This document shows positions 51,681 through 63,808 of a stretch of DNA of 64,000 bases, in pieces. This stretch comes from Prinia subflava. Its lineage: Eukaryota; Chordata; Aves; Passeriformes; Cisticolidae. The stretch spans positions 58,987,803 through 59,051,802 of the forward strand of contig NC_086283.1 of assembly GCF_021018805.1 (NCBI RefSeq), read 5' to 3'. The notes beneath the pieces were generated by a model. It was not told the DNA's origin and did no database searches. It worked only from the letters and a program-made list of their open reading frames with translations. How positions within the stretch are numbered: position 1 is the stretch's first letter; each line of letters begins with the position of its first letter. The position numbers and the translations under genes are program-made.

Positions 51681-54600
51681 CTTAACATCCCTTGATTCAT
51701 AGCAGAAAAGAAAAAGTATGATCTATTTTATCCTTATACTTAATGTTAATTGGCAACCTTGTGTTACAAAGCAACAAAAAGGCTGCTCTTCTGAGGAAAA
51801 GTGAGCTGAGACTAGGGCACAGTACCAAGGCAGACATGAGCAGGTACCTCACCTACAGGGAGCCAGGATGCAGAGCAGCAGGTCTAGGTCAGGATCAGGG
51901 CCAGAGACACTGCTGAAGATCAAACACAATCTGCTGATCAACCAGCACTTCTGTAATGATCAGACAGGTCTGAGCCTGAACCAGGAAGCCAAGCTGTTGG
52001 ATCTGTGTCAGGGTCAGGACAGATAAAATGTAGGGTCTGGCACAGATGTCATTGCTGCACAGCTGTGGTGTAGGTGGCAGGAAAGGCACTGCTGTAAAGC
52101 TCCAGGTAAAAGTAGTTCCCAAGGCAAAAGAGGGGCACACTCTTGTTTCTACCTCTCCTCAACAGAAGTCTTAACAGTGAAGGAGCTGATCCTGGTCTCA
52201 ATCAGATTTTTTTAACTAATGCAGCTAAACCAGAAGGGGGATGTTCTCTTGTCATGTTGGGCCACTCGGCCAGATCTTCCAGACTTAAATGTGCTGATGT
52301 ACTGAAGATTGTCAGACAAAGCTCGGTATCACATAGAGTAGAGACTCCACACCTTGGAGACAAAGGCTCTGAATTCTTCCTTCATTGCATTTTCAAAGCT
52401 GTCTCCATCAGAATCATTTGGGAACTGAAATATTAGACCTGCTTTTGATGCAAAAAGACAAGACCAACTGTGTGCAATGTACATTCAAAACAGGGCATTG
52501 TGGTGCATTTGCCTTTGCCTTTAACTGTTGGTCAGAACACTCATTTCCAAGCAGCACTTTTCTGACCCATCAGCATGCTGCTAACCTACCTTCTTCCAGC
52601 AGCACTTCCAGGAGGTAGGAAGGATTCAATAAGTGCTTGAGAATAACATTCAACAGCTCCATTGCAGAAGTTGTCTCTTAACCCTGCACCAAAAGCTATG
52701 AATGTGTTTTTTTCCTAAGCATGGTAGAAAGACAGAATAGCAGGGGCAAAGAATTGAACAAGGGCTGGCATAGGCTTCTTGGGCACAACAGTTCGAGGAG
52801 GCAAAAACCACAGAAGTAGCTTTTTAAGGTCACTCATATTGACAGAAGCAGGAGTTAATCTACTTGTTTATCTACTTGTTTTACGAGTTGACCACATGCA
52901 CCACCTGATTTTTGAAACATTTATGGATCCCATCTCACTTATAGAACTTATAATTCATTACATATATTGCTATGCTTATATATCTATTTATATATTTTCC
53001 ACAAATATTTTCTACTTCCTTAAAAGAAAATCACAAATTCATTAATCACCTTCAAAGGGGACCAAATATATCAACCAACCTTTGGGTGAACTCAGATGAA
53101 AAAAGAGAATCAATTAATATCATTTAATGCTGGCAACAAATGTATTTTTAACTCAAAGTAGTTGAAATGCCTATTGCTGTACTAAGTGCTATGAGTACTG
53201 CAGTAGTATGAATGATGCGTCCTAATCACACTGAATCCTCTTCTTCCAGGGTGTTCAATGTAAATCTGATTATGAGCACACTTGCTTTTAACTTGTGAGT
53301 TTTACATTCTTCTTCACCATGTCAGGAGACCCTCTTCATTTACAATTTTATCTGAGATTCATAGAAATGCAGAAGATTCTTATACTGCATCTATTATCTA
53401 TCTATCTATCTATAATCACTATGATTGTTTTTTAAATGTGATTTCTGGCACCAACGAGACTGAGATTTGCAAAGAGAAAGATGGGAGTTTTCAGTTACCC
53501 TTGAGCAGCCAGTGAAATCCCATCTCAGACATCTTTTCTGTACAAAAGAGGATGAGGAATCAAAACTTATAGGTTAGAATGCTATCCTCTGCCAACAAGA
53601 AGATTCAATCTTACTGAAAGCTCTTCCATTGATTCCACTGGACATCAGAGCAAAACATTTAATTATTATTAGATTCAGTATGTCGTCAGTGTCAATAAGA
53701 ACCTGTCCCATTTACAATATAGAGAAAATTCACTCATGGATTTTAGGAAAGCAAAATATCAGCCTATCCACTCTGTCTTTTTCCTACTTCATGTTCTACT
53801 TTCCTAAATATGGTTGTTGTTTCACCAAAGTGGGTGGAAAAAGTCCTCTGAGGATATTATATCTTCTTCATACATCTGCAAACTTGGGCTCCATGCCCTG
53901 CTTTGCCATAATTTGTGTGAGCTTGGGAAAAACACTTCGCTTATTCACTAACAAGTTAACAACATGAAAGAATATTTCCATTTGTATCAAGAGAACAAAT
54001 AGGAAGCAACACAGCAGATTCACTTGCATGAGGTAACAGGAGTTATTTGGAAGAGAAGACAGAGGGTAAGTTCTAAAAAAAAGATTTTTTTTTTCTTCGT
54101 TCCCTTTGTTTAACTCTGGCACTTATTCCAGCAGTGTAGAAAATTATTTTCCCTCCTAAGCCTTGTTAAATTTCTTGTTGCCCCTCAGTAGTGAGATACC
54201 AGTTCATTTACTAGTGTAAACAGGTCTGAATCTGCCTAAGCAACACATATTTTAATTTAACTGGTGCACATCAGATATGTGCTCATATTTTCATGATAGT
54301 ATCATTTCACTGCTGCATGGGGAAAGTGAAGTTGTTGACACAGGTCTATGGATTCAATCAAGACACAGGGAAGCAATGATGATAATACACCAAGGGAAAA
54401 GACCAGCATAAAAACTCTGCTTTCTTGTAAGTGATTTACAGAACAAAAGAAAGCACTTACTTGAAGGATGTAGCCAGTTCTACCAAGAAACCCTTTGTTG
54501 AAATACCATGGTCTCGTTTCCAATTTAAATTATCAGACAAACCCAAACCCTAAACAGAGATGACAGATATTTCAAAATGCTTAGAAAAATTAGGCAACTA

Positions 54601-55364
54601 TCTCTGTGTGGGACACCGTGGTCTCAGTCTTCAGCTTAAATGAATCCCATCTTGGTTTAAGAAAAACACACCAGACCCCTCACTGGACATTTTCTCACTG
54701 CACATCCTTGATGTCTTTCATGGTAGATGTCCACTTGAATAGCTCCCATATACTCTACAGTCCCTTTTCTTGGATTGACTTCTTGTATGTTTTTAGGTGA
54801 CCAGCTGCTACCTCCAGTAATTTTGACATTGCTTCAGAGCTTCATCTGGACCTGCTGGATCAATCCAGACACGAAAAGCACAGACATGTTTTGCAATCTT
54901 TCCTTCTGAAGAAGTGCCCAACTGTGTCATATCTTTGTCATAAGAGCCAAAAAAAAGATAAACTTATCTTTATAGAAGTATGTATCACTAGCTTTGGGAA
55001 ATCCAGGAGCCTGCAGTATATAAACCTAATAACAGCTACAAGAGAATATACGTTTTCTGTTTATATAATAATAGTTCCAACTGCAGCCTTCCAAATGTCA
55101 CCATGAAGAAGTTAACTTCTGCATTTTATCAGTAGAAAATAAACACTTCCCACCAGTCTGGGATCTGACATCTACCGTGTTTCTTTGCAGCAACAGTAGC
55201 AGAACAGTAGCTTCATTCAGCTACACAAGAGCATCTGAGTGGTCAACTCTCACTCCATGAGAGCACTGTCAGAGAAGGTCAGCATATCATACATCAGAAA
55301 GGACAAGAAAGACATGAGCCACATCATGACTAAGACACTGCAGCTTCAAGAGTATAAACCTTCA
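51681..55364. other. Non-coding stretch, no gene seen
   Basis: Short frames only. A TCTA microsatellite lies near 53.4 kb. No retroelement was recognised with confidence. Confidence 0.5.
53395..53413. repeat. (TCTA)n microsatellite
   Basis: Four to five TCTA units in tandem. A tetranucleotide repeat likely to vary in length. Confidence 0.85.
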
Positions 55365-55633
55365 GCTGTAGCAGGAAGAGACTGTGCCTGTGGAGTACAA
55401 GTGAAAACCCTGATCAAGATGAAGGCTGGAAGCTGATGATGACTCACCCTAAGAGGAAGGTCCTGCCCCATTCAAAGACTTACAACAATACATTCACTGT
55501 CTTCTTTGCTGATGAGGAAGTGATGCCGAATGATCTTTTCTTGCAGATGAGTCTGAGCCTCTTGGGACCTCTAGACCGAAGGCGTGAGGGGTGGTGGGAC
55601 TGGTAGGTGACTCTTACAGGTGATGAAAGCCCT
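55365..55633 (+). mobile_element. CR1 LINE, ORF1 part, left of an inserted LTR
   Basis: A stop-free stretch without a start codon reads GWKLMMTHPKRKVLPHSK and on to VMPNDLFLQ. It is followed, in a shifted frame, by VVGLVGDSYR immediately before the LTR at 55634. The last piece resembles the first strand of the esterase-like domain (V-V-G-D-S) found in CR1 ORF1 proteins. The recognition is by pattern and not certain. The element appears to continue right of the LTR with its ORF2, on the same strand. Confidence 0.5.
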
Positions 55634-56383
55634 TGTCTTGGTTTTAAAAGACAAGTGTCTGCTGGAAGGTAGGAGCCTCCCTTGAAATGGAAAATGTAAA
55701 TCCCCGCCCTCCGAACTACTATAATTTTGAAATTAAGGTCCTCTCAGGCAAAGATATAGGAATAGGAATAACAGTTCTTTAGTAGGAAAATTAAAATAAA
55801 AATGCAGTAAAAAACAACAACAACCTCACCCAAACCAAAAAACCAACCAAAACACTGGCAGAGTCAGAACACAACCTGACACCCTGTTGGTCAGGGTGTT
55901 GGTAGCAGTTCAATCAAGTCCTCCTGGAGTGATAGATGTGGTTCTGTTGAAGCAATGATCCTGTAGAAGGGTGTAGTTTTCCTGTTAAGGTTCAGTGGGG
56001 GTGTTGATGGGTCCAATCTTCCTCTGGGAAATCCAGTGGAAACACGCTCCTCTGGTGTTCTGACTCTCAGATTTTTATCCAGGTAGGAATGCTTGGCTCC
56101 TCCCCCTGGGTGGAGCATCTCACAATGGGATGATGTAATTTAATCAGTCATGCAGTGAGGCTTAATGGCCATTAACAGAAGATATCCCCTGGAGGGAGGA
56201 TGGGTTGTGGAAGAGATAAAGAACACTGCCCCACCTGGTTTTAACAGATGGCCCATTAACAGAAGATATCCCCACCCTGAGTTGTGAGGAATAGCAGAGA
56301 TAAAGAGCACTGCCCTGCCTGGTTTTAGCAGCTGGTCATAGAATCCATACTTTTGATTACATCTTGCATTGCAACCTAAGACA
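55634..56383 (-). mobile_element. LTR, second copy of the 41.7-kb family
   Basis: The 750-bp unit has ends TGTCTT...AAGACA, an exact 6-bp inverted repeat, and aligns with 41689-42437 in the same orientation. It shares CCTGACACCCTGTTG, CTTCCTCTGGGAA, TCCAGTGGAAACA and TGGAGCATC. The flanking five bases (GCCCT left, GTCTC right) do not match, so the target duplication is lost or the ends were altered by recombination or deletion. No retroviral genes lie beside it. It sits within a plus-strand CR1 copy and is therefore younger than that copy. The minus-strand frames at 55891-56118 and 56140-56511 are LTR shadows. Confidence 0.8.
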
Positions 56384-57485
56384 GTCTCCAAGCTGACTTT
56401 CCATTGAGGAAGGCTTGCTGTTTGTTGGAGGCTCAAATTCAGGATACCTAGGAGAAAACATAGAGCACATTGTTTACAACTCCTTGATAGAGGTATTTGA
56501 GGAACCAGCAAAGAAAGGTGTTCTGCTGAACCTTATCTTTATAAACAAGGAAGAATTGGTTGTGAATTTGTAAAAATTGGGGGCAATCCTAGCTGGAGAG
56601 GCAATGAGGTCATGGATTTCAGGATTCCAATAGGAGGGAGTAAAGTAAAAAAAAAGTAAAGTAGGACCAGCAATATGGACTTCAGGAGGGCAAACTTTAA
56701 TCTTTTCAGGTACCTGTTTGGAAAAATCCATAAATCACAGTTCTGGTGAGAAGAGGTGAGATATGTATTCAACAATGCACCCTAAAATTTTATAAAGAGC
56801 TGTCCTGTAAAGTGAGAAAGCAAGGCCAGGCTGCAGGAAGCCTACATGGACAAGTAAGGAGCCCATGTCTGAACTCAAACATAAAAAGGAGATAAAGAGG
56901 AGGTGGAAGTGTGTGCAGGTGAGGAGCACAGAGACAGTCTCAGTTGTATGGGGGTGAGGTCAAGATGGTTAAAACCCATCAGAATTGAATCTAGTGAGGT
57001 ACAACATGAAGACCTTCTACAAGTATACCAACATAAAAAAGTAAGACTAGGGAAAATATGTCTCCTTCACTAACTGGAGAGGGACCATGATAACCAAGTT
57101 CATAGAAAAAGCTGAGGTATTCACTGCCTTCCTTGCCTCAATCATTACACATAAATAACAACATTCAGGAGCTTCAGGCCCTAGAGAAAAAAAATCTTGG
57201 GCAAGGAAAACTCGCACTCAGCGAGAAGCAGGTTAGGAAGCAGTTAAACTGGATCTGCAAGCCCATGAGGCCTGGCAGGATGCACACACAGGTGCTGAGG
57301 AGCTGAACTGAGGCCACTGCAAGGTTGCTCAATTATCTTGGAAAGGTCACAGAGAATGAGGGGATTCCCTGAAGACTGGAGGAAAGCAAATGCTACTCCC
57401 TTTTCAAAATGGGAAAGAAGGAGGAAGCAGATAACCTCAAAAGACCCCTTCCAACCTAAATGCTTCTGTAATTCCCTGATGAGAG
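56384..57485 (+). mobile_element. CR1 LINE, ORF2 part with internal deletion
   Basis: From about 56485 the plus strand follows CR1 ORF2 between the endonuclease and reverse transcriptase: 'gttctgctgaaccttatct', 'ataaacaaggaagaattgg', 'atggacttcaggagggcaa', then 'gaaaaagctgaggtattc', 'atgaggcctggcaggatgc', 'ttccctgaagactggagg' and 'tttcaaaatgggaaagaag'. At about 57440 it jumps to the 3' terminal phrase 'ccccttccaacctaaatgc' and ends near 57480. The whole reverse transcriptase region is missing. Many stops and shifts are present, so nothing is translated. The minus-strand frame 57244-57510 is a shadow. Confidence 0.8.
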
Positions 57486-59165
57486 ATAGCTGGAAGCAGA
57501 GAACATACAAGTACTAGAAGGACTCAATACTTTCTGCGGACTGCCAGGCACAATTGCTCAGAAACCCTCCATCACCAGATTTCAGATTTAATGTTTTCTT
57601 TTTCCATTTTCTCCCTATGCCAGTACTGCATAACACAAACCTGATGAGAATAATCTCTGCAATTAGGTTCTTAAAAATTCCTACACAGCACTTAGTGAAA
57701 ATAAATATTTTCATGAAATAAAATATTTTAAAATATACATTTGCATCTGAGAAACATCACATCCTATCAGGAATAAATTGTTGCTGCTCCTCTTATACAA
57801 GTACATACTAACTGTATGTTCCATGTTTGAGCAAGGCTTGGTCAGCACAGCCAGATCACTCTTCAGAGTTTTATCATCTGTTTGTATTTAAAGGTTTCCA
57901 TTTTCACACGTAAAGTAGCTGATAGCCTTTTGTGAAAAAATTGGTATACATGTACGTGCCCAACTAATAAGGACATAAAAGAATGAAAATGCTTAAAATA
58001 TTTAGATGAAAAGTATACCATCTACTGTCTTTAAATCTGTAGTAATGTTAGCCTAAACTAATTTAAATTGAACAAGAAAGAAAAAGACAACTTTAAATAT
58101 TAACTATATTAAAATCAAGCCCAAATAATTTTGAATTCTAGCCACAGACAGCAATAATATTTCTCTTTCCTCCATCATGCATGAATGTAAACAGAAATGA
58201 GAAATAGCACACATACATAATGTTATCTCTCCAAAAACATCTGTATGCCATAGAATATAACATAGCCAAAAACTTAAGCAATCCTAATGAAGTGTGATTT
58301 TAGCTATTTCAAAGACAGCTGCAAAAGATTTTTCCCACATAAATCAGGTTCAAATAAAACATTCCGATATAAGGGAGAGAAAAAAAAAACTAACCTTTCT
58401 CTTTAAAAATCCAGTCAAGATGTTTTGACCAATTTTATTATAAATTCTACACTAGGATATCAGCTGCCTAGTAATTAGGCAGTGAAGTGAGCCAGAAATG
58501 TTATCTGTGGCAAAGTAAGCTTGGCCAAAACAGAGAGGAAAACATGCTAAAAAATGAGGTATTTATTTCACCATATCTAACTATCTACAGTTGTTGACTA
58601 TGTTAAAATATTAACTAGTGTACTTTCAGAGCAGTAGGAAGATCATAAAGTTTTTGTATTTCTTTATCAAGATCGTTTCACAAAGCTAGTTTAGAAATAA
58701 TGTCTCCTAAATGGCTGTAAATGTGGAGATCCTAAGTAATCAAATGCCTTTTTTTAAATCTTAAAAAAAAAAGTTTTTAATTCCTAAGAATAGAATGTAT
58801 GTGAAGGAGAAATAGAGAGAAAGCAAACTTCTCAGCAAGTGCATAAAAATTTTCATTTTTTCTTGATGCAGGCAAGAATATTTCGCCTGCGCCAGCCTTG
58901 TTTCCATACTTTTGTCTTGTGACTCAAACATCTCTCAAGTTAAATGGTGACCAGACACACTCTCATGGGAAATTCAGTGTCTCCAGCTGCAGCTGAGGGG
59001 ATCAATTTAAGCTCAGAAAGTGTTAATAGAGACAGCTAGAGACCAAGAAGGGATCTGAGGGTTGCAAGTGTGCAGGCATCATAAAACCTCTGGCGGGGCT
59101 GTTAACAGGTCATGAACATGTATCCCAGCCATGTTAAGAGGTTCCAAAAACTCTTATTTATAGCT
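57486..59165. other. AT-rich non-coding stretch, possibly conserved
   Basis: No repeat family and no coding frame are visible. The stretch is strongly AT-rich with many TAAT and TTAA words and a short perfect hairpin at 58464-58482. A regulatory element is possible but rests only on composition. Confidence 0.35.
58464..58482. repeat. Perfect 7-bp inverted repeat around GTAAT
   Basis: CTGCCTA and TAGGCAG flank GTAAT. The 19-base site contains TAATTA-like homeodomain sequence in the centre. Binding is a guess; the symmetry is exact. Confidence 0.75.
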
Positions 59166-59169
59166 GAGC

Positions 59170-59716
59170 TGTCCGTCGGTGTGCTCACAGAGAGCCAACG
59201 GGCTCTGTCGCCGCCAGCCCAGACACAGCGACAGGGTGTTAGGGGGTCAGTCTGCAAGCTCGCAAGCAGTACTGACTCCTGTGGGTTCTTTGCCTGGTAG
59301 AGGCTTAAGCGAGCGATGGAGATTCAACGGGCAGTGGAAAGAAAGGAGGAAACAATTTCAGACGAACAGAGGGTTTATTGCAAACACCTCCTCAGCCCGA
59401 AACTGCTCGGGGGGCAAGGGGTGCGGGGGGTTTTTGTCCAAAGGATTTGGAGGGGGGACAAAGGGGGTGGCCAGCCAACCGGGGCAGGTTGCCAGGGGAT
59501 ACAGGTGTAATAGAACATCGCTTGGACTAATCAGGGGAAAAATAGGAGGGATTTACAAAGGCGGGAGAAATGACAGGCAGCTAACCGTGTGTGTCGCATG
59601 GCAGGTGCCGGAGTCATGTGAGTTAAACAAAGGAACAATCGAGGGGTGGGATACAGGGAACCCAACAAGTACAAAAGTATAGAAAGCCTAACCGATTAAA
59701 TTAACACACTGCCACA
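59170..59716 (-). mobile_element. Well-preserved solo LTR with 4-bp target duplication
   Basis: The 547-bp unit starts TGTGGCAGTG and ends CGGACA on the minus strand. GAGC flanks it exactly (59166-59169 and 59717-59720). Four-base duplications are typical of gammaretrovirus-like (ERV1-class) integration. A minus-strand AATAAA lies at 59374-59379, well placed as a polyadenylation signal, followed by R-U5-like sequence up to 59170. CG dinucleotides are well retained compared with the AT-rich flanks, suggesting a fairly recent insertion. No internal genes are attached. Plus-strand frames of 62-167 codons at 59112-59682 are shadows of the LTR. Confidence 0.85.
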
Positions 59717-59720
59717 GAGC

Positions 59721-61435
59721 TGAATACTTGGCTTGGTAAAAAAGCAGCAGAGAGGCACTATCATTACACCATACAGACCAATCAAAACCAGGACAAGGTC
59801 TACAGAGCACAGAAATCTACACCTTGCCTTGACAAAGAGGAGTCAGTGCTGCCTCCAAGAAGAAAGGGAAGGTTTTGCTCTGAAAATCAGACTCATATGC
59901 CCAAACTTTTAATTTTATGACTATTCAAATTCCAAAATTCTTCCATAAGGAAAAGCCAGGTTGACACAAAATTGGGATCCCAGTTAACACTCCTGAGCTG
60001 CTCTTGTCCTTTCTCAGAAACAGCTCACAGCTTTGATATGTCTAAAATCTGTCAGGAATTCAAATAATTCACAAATCATATGAGTTGAAACACTAACGAT
60101 AAGTTGTTTGTAGTTTCTTTCCTGAGACTGGTGACCTTCTTAAAATGTTGGAGTTTATTTTATCCAGAAATGCTTATTTATTAAAGTTTAGTTGGTGATT
60201 TCATTCCAAGTGAAATATGGAACAGATGAGAGCTTCCCTACATCTTGAATTTCATTTAAAGTACTGACCAAAGCATATAGTAATGAGTAATTTTAACTTA
60301 TTACTATTGTCTTCTTTTGATTAAAATTGGAGACTATTTCACCTACAGCTACAAAAGTGAAAATTAACAACAATCTATCTGTATTTTGTAAATGATGGAA
60401 AGCCCCAAGTTCTACTGGTATCACAGTTTGCTAGACACCAAACAAGTGTTTCCCAAGCTTCCTCCTAGGCCAAGCTTACTATCTCTCATGTACAGTATGG
60501 AGGTCTCATTACAAAGAGAGCAAGTTTCAAACAGAGATGTTTCTCTGTGAGAAAAATCCCTCCTGCCCTGTCCCTTGTTCAGTTGTCTGCACCCTTCCTT
60601 TTGTGACAGATCACAATGGTCAGCTGTGACTGTATGCAGATCACTCCCTCAGCTGGATGCAGCCTCTGTACAACCCCTTGTTTTGGAGTTTCTTTGAGTT
60701 GCTTACACTCACAAGCCTTCTCCTTATCCAGTTTCTTCACAATTCTCTCTACCTTCCTGTTGTTCCTGCTGAAGGAGTCATCAGAAAGATCAAACCCATG
60801 TCTTTGTGCCCTCTTCTCCTTCCACGAGGCAGAGAAGTGCAGAACAAATTGGGAAGTTGAGGCTGCCTGAAAGTTAAGATGTTTAGAAGGCTGCCAGCAA
60901 CATGCATCAGAATGACAGAAATATTTCATTATACCCAGCTAAGACCTTTGGTTCTTCAGAAAATCACACTATCTCCTCTGTCTTCCATCTGGAACCTTCA
61001 GGTTTTTCTAAATATGACTGGAAGCATCAATGGAGAGTTTTATGAACACGTGCTCATAACAATTAGGAAGTAACGGCCCACTGAAAATCTTTGGAAGAGG
61101 ATTTTATCAAGCAGATAAAAAACATATCAATACTGGAAATCTTCTAACCAAGTATTTGTATTTCTTTTTGTGGCACCTTAGCACTGGCTGATTGCCAGAC
61201 ACCCATTCAGACGGTCTCTCATACTGCCTCCTCAACAGGACAGGGGGAGCAATTTAGTTGAAAAAGCTCCTGAGTTAAAATAAAGACAAGGAGATCACTT
61301 ACTAATTACCACAATGGGTAATGGTGGTAAGAGCATGATGATGAGAAACAAAGACAAAACTAAAACACCTTCACCTACTTCTTCTTCTCATTATCAAGTT
61401 CTCTCCTTCATTCTCAATTCCCACCCTTGAAAATG
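59721..61435. other. Non-coding stretch, no gene seen
   Basis: Frames are short and overlap on opposite strands (for example 60579-60929 minus and 60616-60870 plus). No repeat family or splice-supported exon was recognised. Confidence 0.5.
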
Positions 61436-61439
61436 GCAC

Positions 61440-62049
61440 AGTGAGAGGTTACAATCTCTGCTCCTTTCTCCTACTCACACTTTTCCCCTGTTTCACTATG
61501 GAGTCCCTCCCCACAAGATATAGTCTTCATAAACTGCTCCTGTGTGGGTTCCCCACAGGCTCCAGAAAACCTGTTCCTGGCAGAAAACCTGTTCCTGCGT
61601 GGGCTCCTCCCCATGGGCTGCAGCTCGTGCCAAGATTCTGCTGTGACATGAGCTCTTCACGGCTGGAGGTTCTTTCAGGGTATCTTCACCTGCCACAGTG
61701 CTGGGTTCTCAGCAGGCTGCACTGTGAATACCTGATCCACAGTGGTCCTCCACAGCTGCTTACCTGCTCTACTGCCCTTCCTCCTTCTCTCTCTTTGGTG
61801 TTTACAGGGCCGTTTCTTACATATTTTTCCAGCTCTTCACTCTTAAACCTCCTGTGCAGTGTTCTCTGGCCTTTCCTGACTGCCTTCCTAAAGATGTTAT
61901 TGTTCAGCTGTGAGGCTCAGCTGTGGGACTTGGCTCTGCCCTGCAGTGAGTCTGGCACACAGCAGCCCCAGGCCTCCTCACAGATGCCACCTCCGAAGCC
62001 TCTCCCATCCACTCACTACCAAAATGTGGACATGTGAACCCAACATACA
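61440..62049 (-). mobile_element. ERVL-like LTR, antisense, degraded
   Basis: Read on the minus strand, the right edge gives TGTTGGGTTCACATGTCCAC, the start of a bird ERVL-type LTR, and the body continues to the left with units of the 'gcagcccatggggagg' and 'ggagcccacgcaggaacagg' kind typical of its repeated middle part. On the plus strand these appear as 'tgcgtgggctcctccccatg' and 'gtgggttccccacaggctcc'. The family appears related to the LTR at 36.74 kb on the other strand. The 198-codon plus-strand frame is only a shadow of this repeat. Target duplications were not found. Confidence 0.6.
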
Positions 62050-63668
62050 TTTCTAAAACTTTCTTCCTGTCACACTAAGGTAGCACTGGAAGAGTGAGAA
62101 TATTTTCTCTTTTCCCTTGCCATAAATTCGTTGTGGAAAATGAGTTAACAGGACAAACCAGGACAATGTCCATTCATAGCCACATGTATTTCATTAAAAA
62201 ATATGCAAATAATTATAATGATATCTTTTTTGGACAACACAGTTTCTAGAAAGAAAAATCCTGTATGATTTTTTTTCTCTGCTGTATTTCAAAGTTAGCA
62301 GCAAAATCAGGATTTCTTTACTTCTTGGAGCTGGGTAGTTAGGACTGGGACTTTATACATCTGGTGGCTTGTTCAAGGATCCTGACATCACCTTGTACAA
62401 TTTCTGTTTCAATCAAATGGTAAAGTGGGTAGAGTAACCTTTGAAGCTGTAAGAGTGTGGCTTGGATAAAGGAGGTGATATTCCATGAATATTCCAGTCA
62501 GTATGAAACAGCTTTTAATATGTGTTCATGTAACTTCTAGTGGAAGAAACTTGCTCCTTTGGATTGATGAAACTGAATTACATCCTTCATATTCAGTAAG
62601 AGAGCCTGTTTTCTCTTTCCAAGGTTGCAATGTATAAACAGTATGGTGCTAGGAAATGGTTCCTTACTGAGAAGCTAGGGAGCCATGTTCCCCAGGAGAG
62701 TGTTCACCGTTCAGGGAGTATCTGGACAATCCTTTTAGTCATGACATGGTTTAGTTTTAAGACTTGTAAGGAAGAGGAAGTTGGACTCAAAGTTTCTTAT
62801 TGGTCTCTTCTAAATTAAGGTATTCTGTGACTATAAGTGAGGCTACAAGTTCCACCTGTGTTGTTTCTTTTGTTTGTAAAAGCCACAGCTATTCATTAAA
62901 AGAAAATCTCTCTACACGAGCATGTACTTCGTCTGAGTTTGTCTACAGATTCATCTCTGCACAGGCAGGGAATTGCTGTCTTCTCATTTTAATACTGGAG
63001 ATAGGTGGCATCTGCATGGGCAGATCTACCAGTGTCTCCAGAGGTTGCACTGTAAAGTGCTGGAATAGCTAAGTGTATATGTAGAGGCTTCATACCAGCT
63101 GGGAATCAATTAGGTACCCTGCAAACAGTCCCAAGATAATCAGCAAATGTGACTTTGGAGAATACACCTGGGAGATATTACTTCTGGACAGGGCTGACAA
63201 GACAAAGGAATTGAGCAGTTTGCAGACATCACTGAGGGCCAGGGAAGTGATCTTCTGTACACAGATGTACAAACACTAACTCATAAATATAACCAATTTT
63301 CAAGTTAAATTTAATTATTTTCAATGCCTAGCATCATAGATGGCAGTATAGAAAGTTCCACAAGCCACTGTACAAGAAAGTAGACAGAGTATATTTTTAC
63401 ATCCTTGCCTGAAAGCATAAAAGCCAACTAGAAGTTAACACAGGAAAATAAAGTATTATTGAGGGTGCTTTCCAACTGAATACAGACCATGTACACTCCT
63501 AGAATTACCACTGGTGCTGCTTAAGAAAACACAGGGTTCAAACACCCTTTCCAAGCAACCCAGAAGAGGGACCCCTTCATTTGTCAAAGACACTTTCACC
63601 ATGGTGAGTTGTGGTGCTACCCATCTGTAGCTCCAGTGGAGATGGGCAAGAAAGCAAGTAGGGAATCC
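62050..63668. other. Non-coding stretch, no gene seen
   Basis: AT-rich sequence with frames below 91 codons and no recognised domain or repeat. Confidence 0.5.
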
Positions 63669-63808
63669 TGGGTTTGGCTGTGATGGAGTTAATCTTCCTG
63701 ATAGGAGCTCATGTGGTGCTATGTTTTAGATGTGTGATCAAAAGAGTTTTGGTAGGATACAAATGTTTTAGTTATTGCTGAGCAGTGCTTGCAAAGTGTT
63801 GTGATCAT
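63669..63808 (+). mobile_element. LTR fragment of the 47.76-kb family
   Basis: From TGGGTTTGGCTGTGATGGAG to about 'gagcagtgcttgcaaagtg' the sequence parallels the first 140 bases of the LTR at 47757-48315, including the 'agttaatcttcct' and 'tatgtttta' landmarks. Similarity then stops, so only the 5' quarter of the LTR remains. The remaining 190 bases to the window edge show nothing recognisable. Confidence 0.7.

Noticed and set aside
59179..59682. 167-codon plus-strand frame
   Set aside because: Entirely inside the solo LTR on the opposite strand. It is a shadow.
61441..62037. 198-codon plus-strand frame
   Set aside because: Lies antisense within an ERVL-like LTR and is explained by that repeat.
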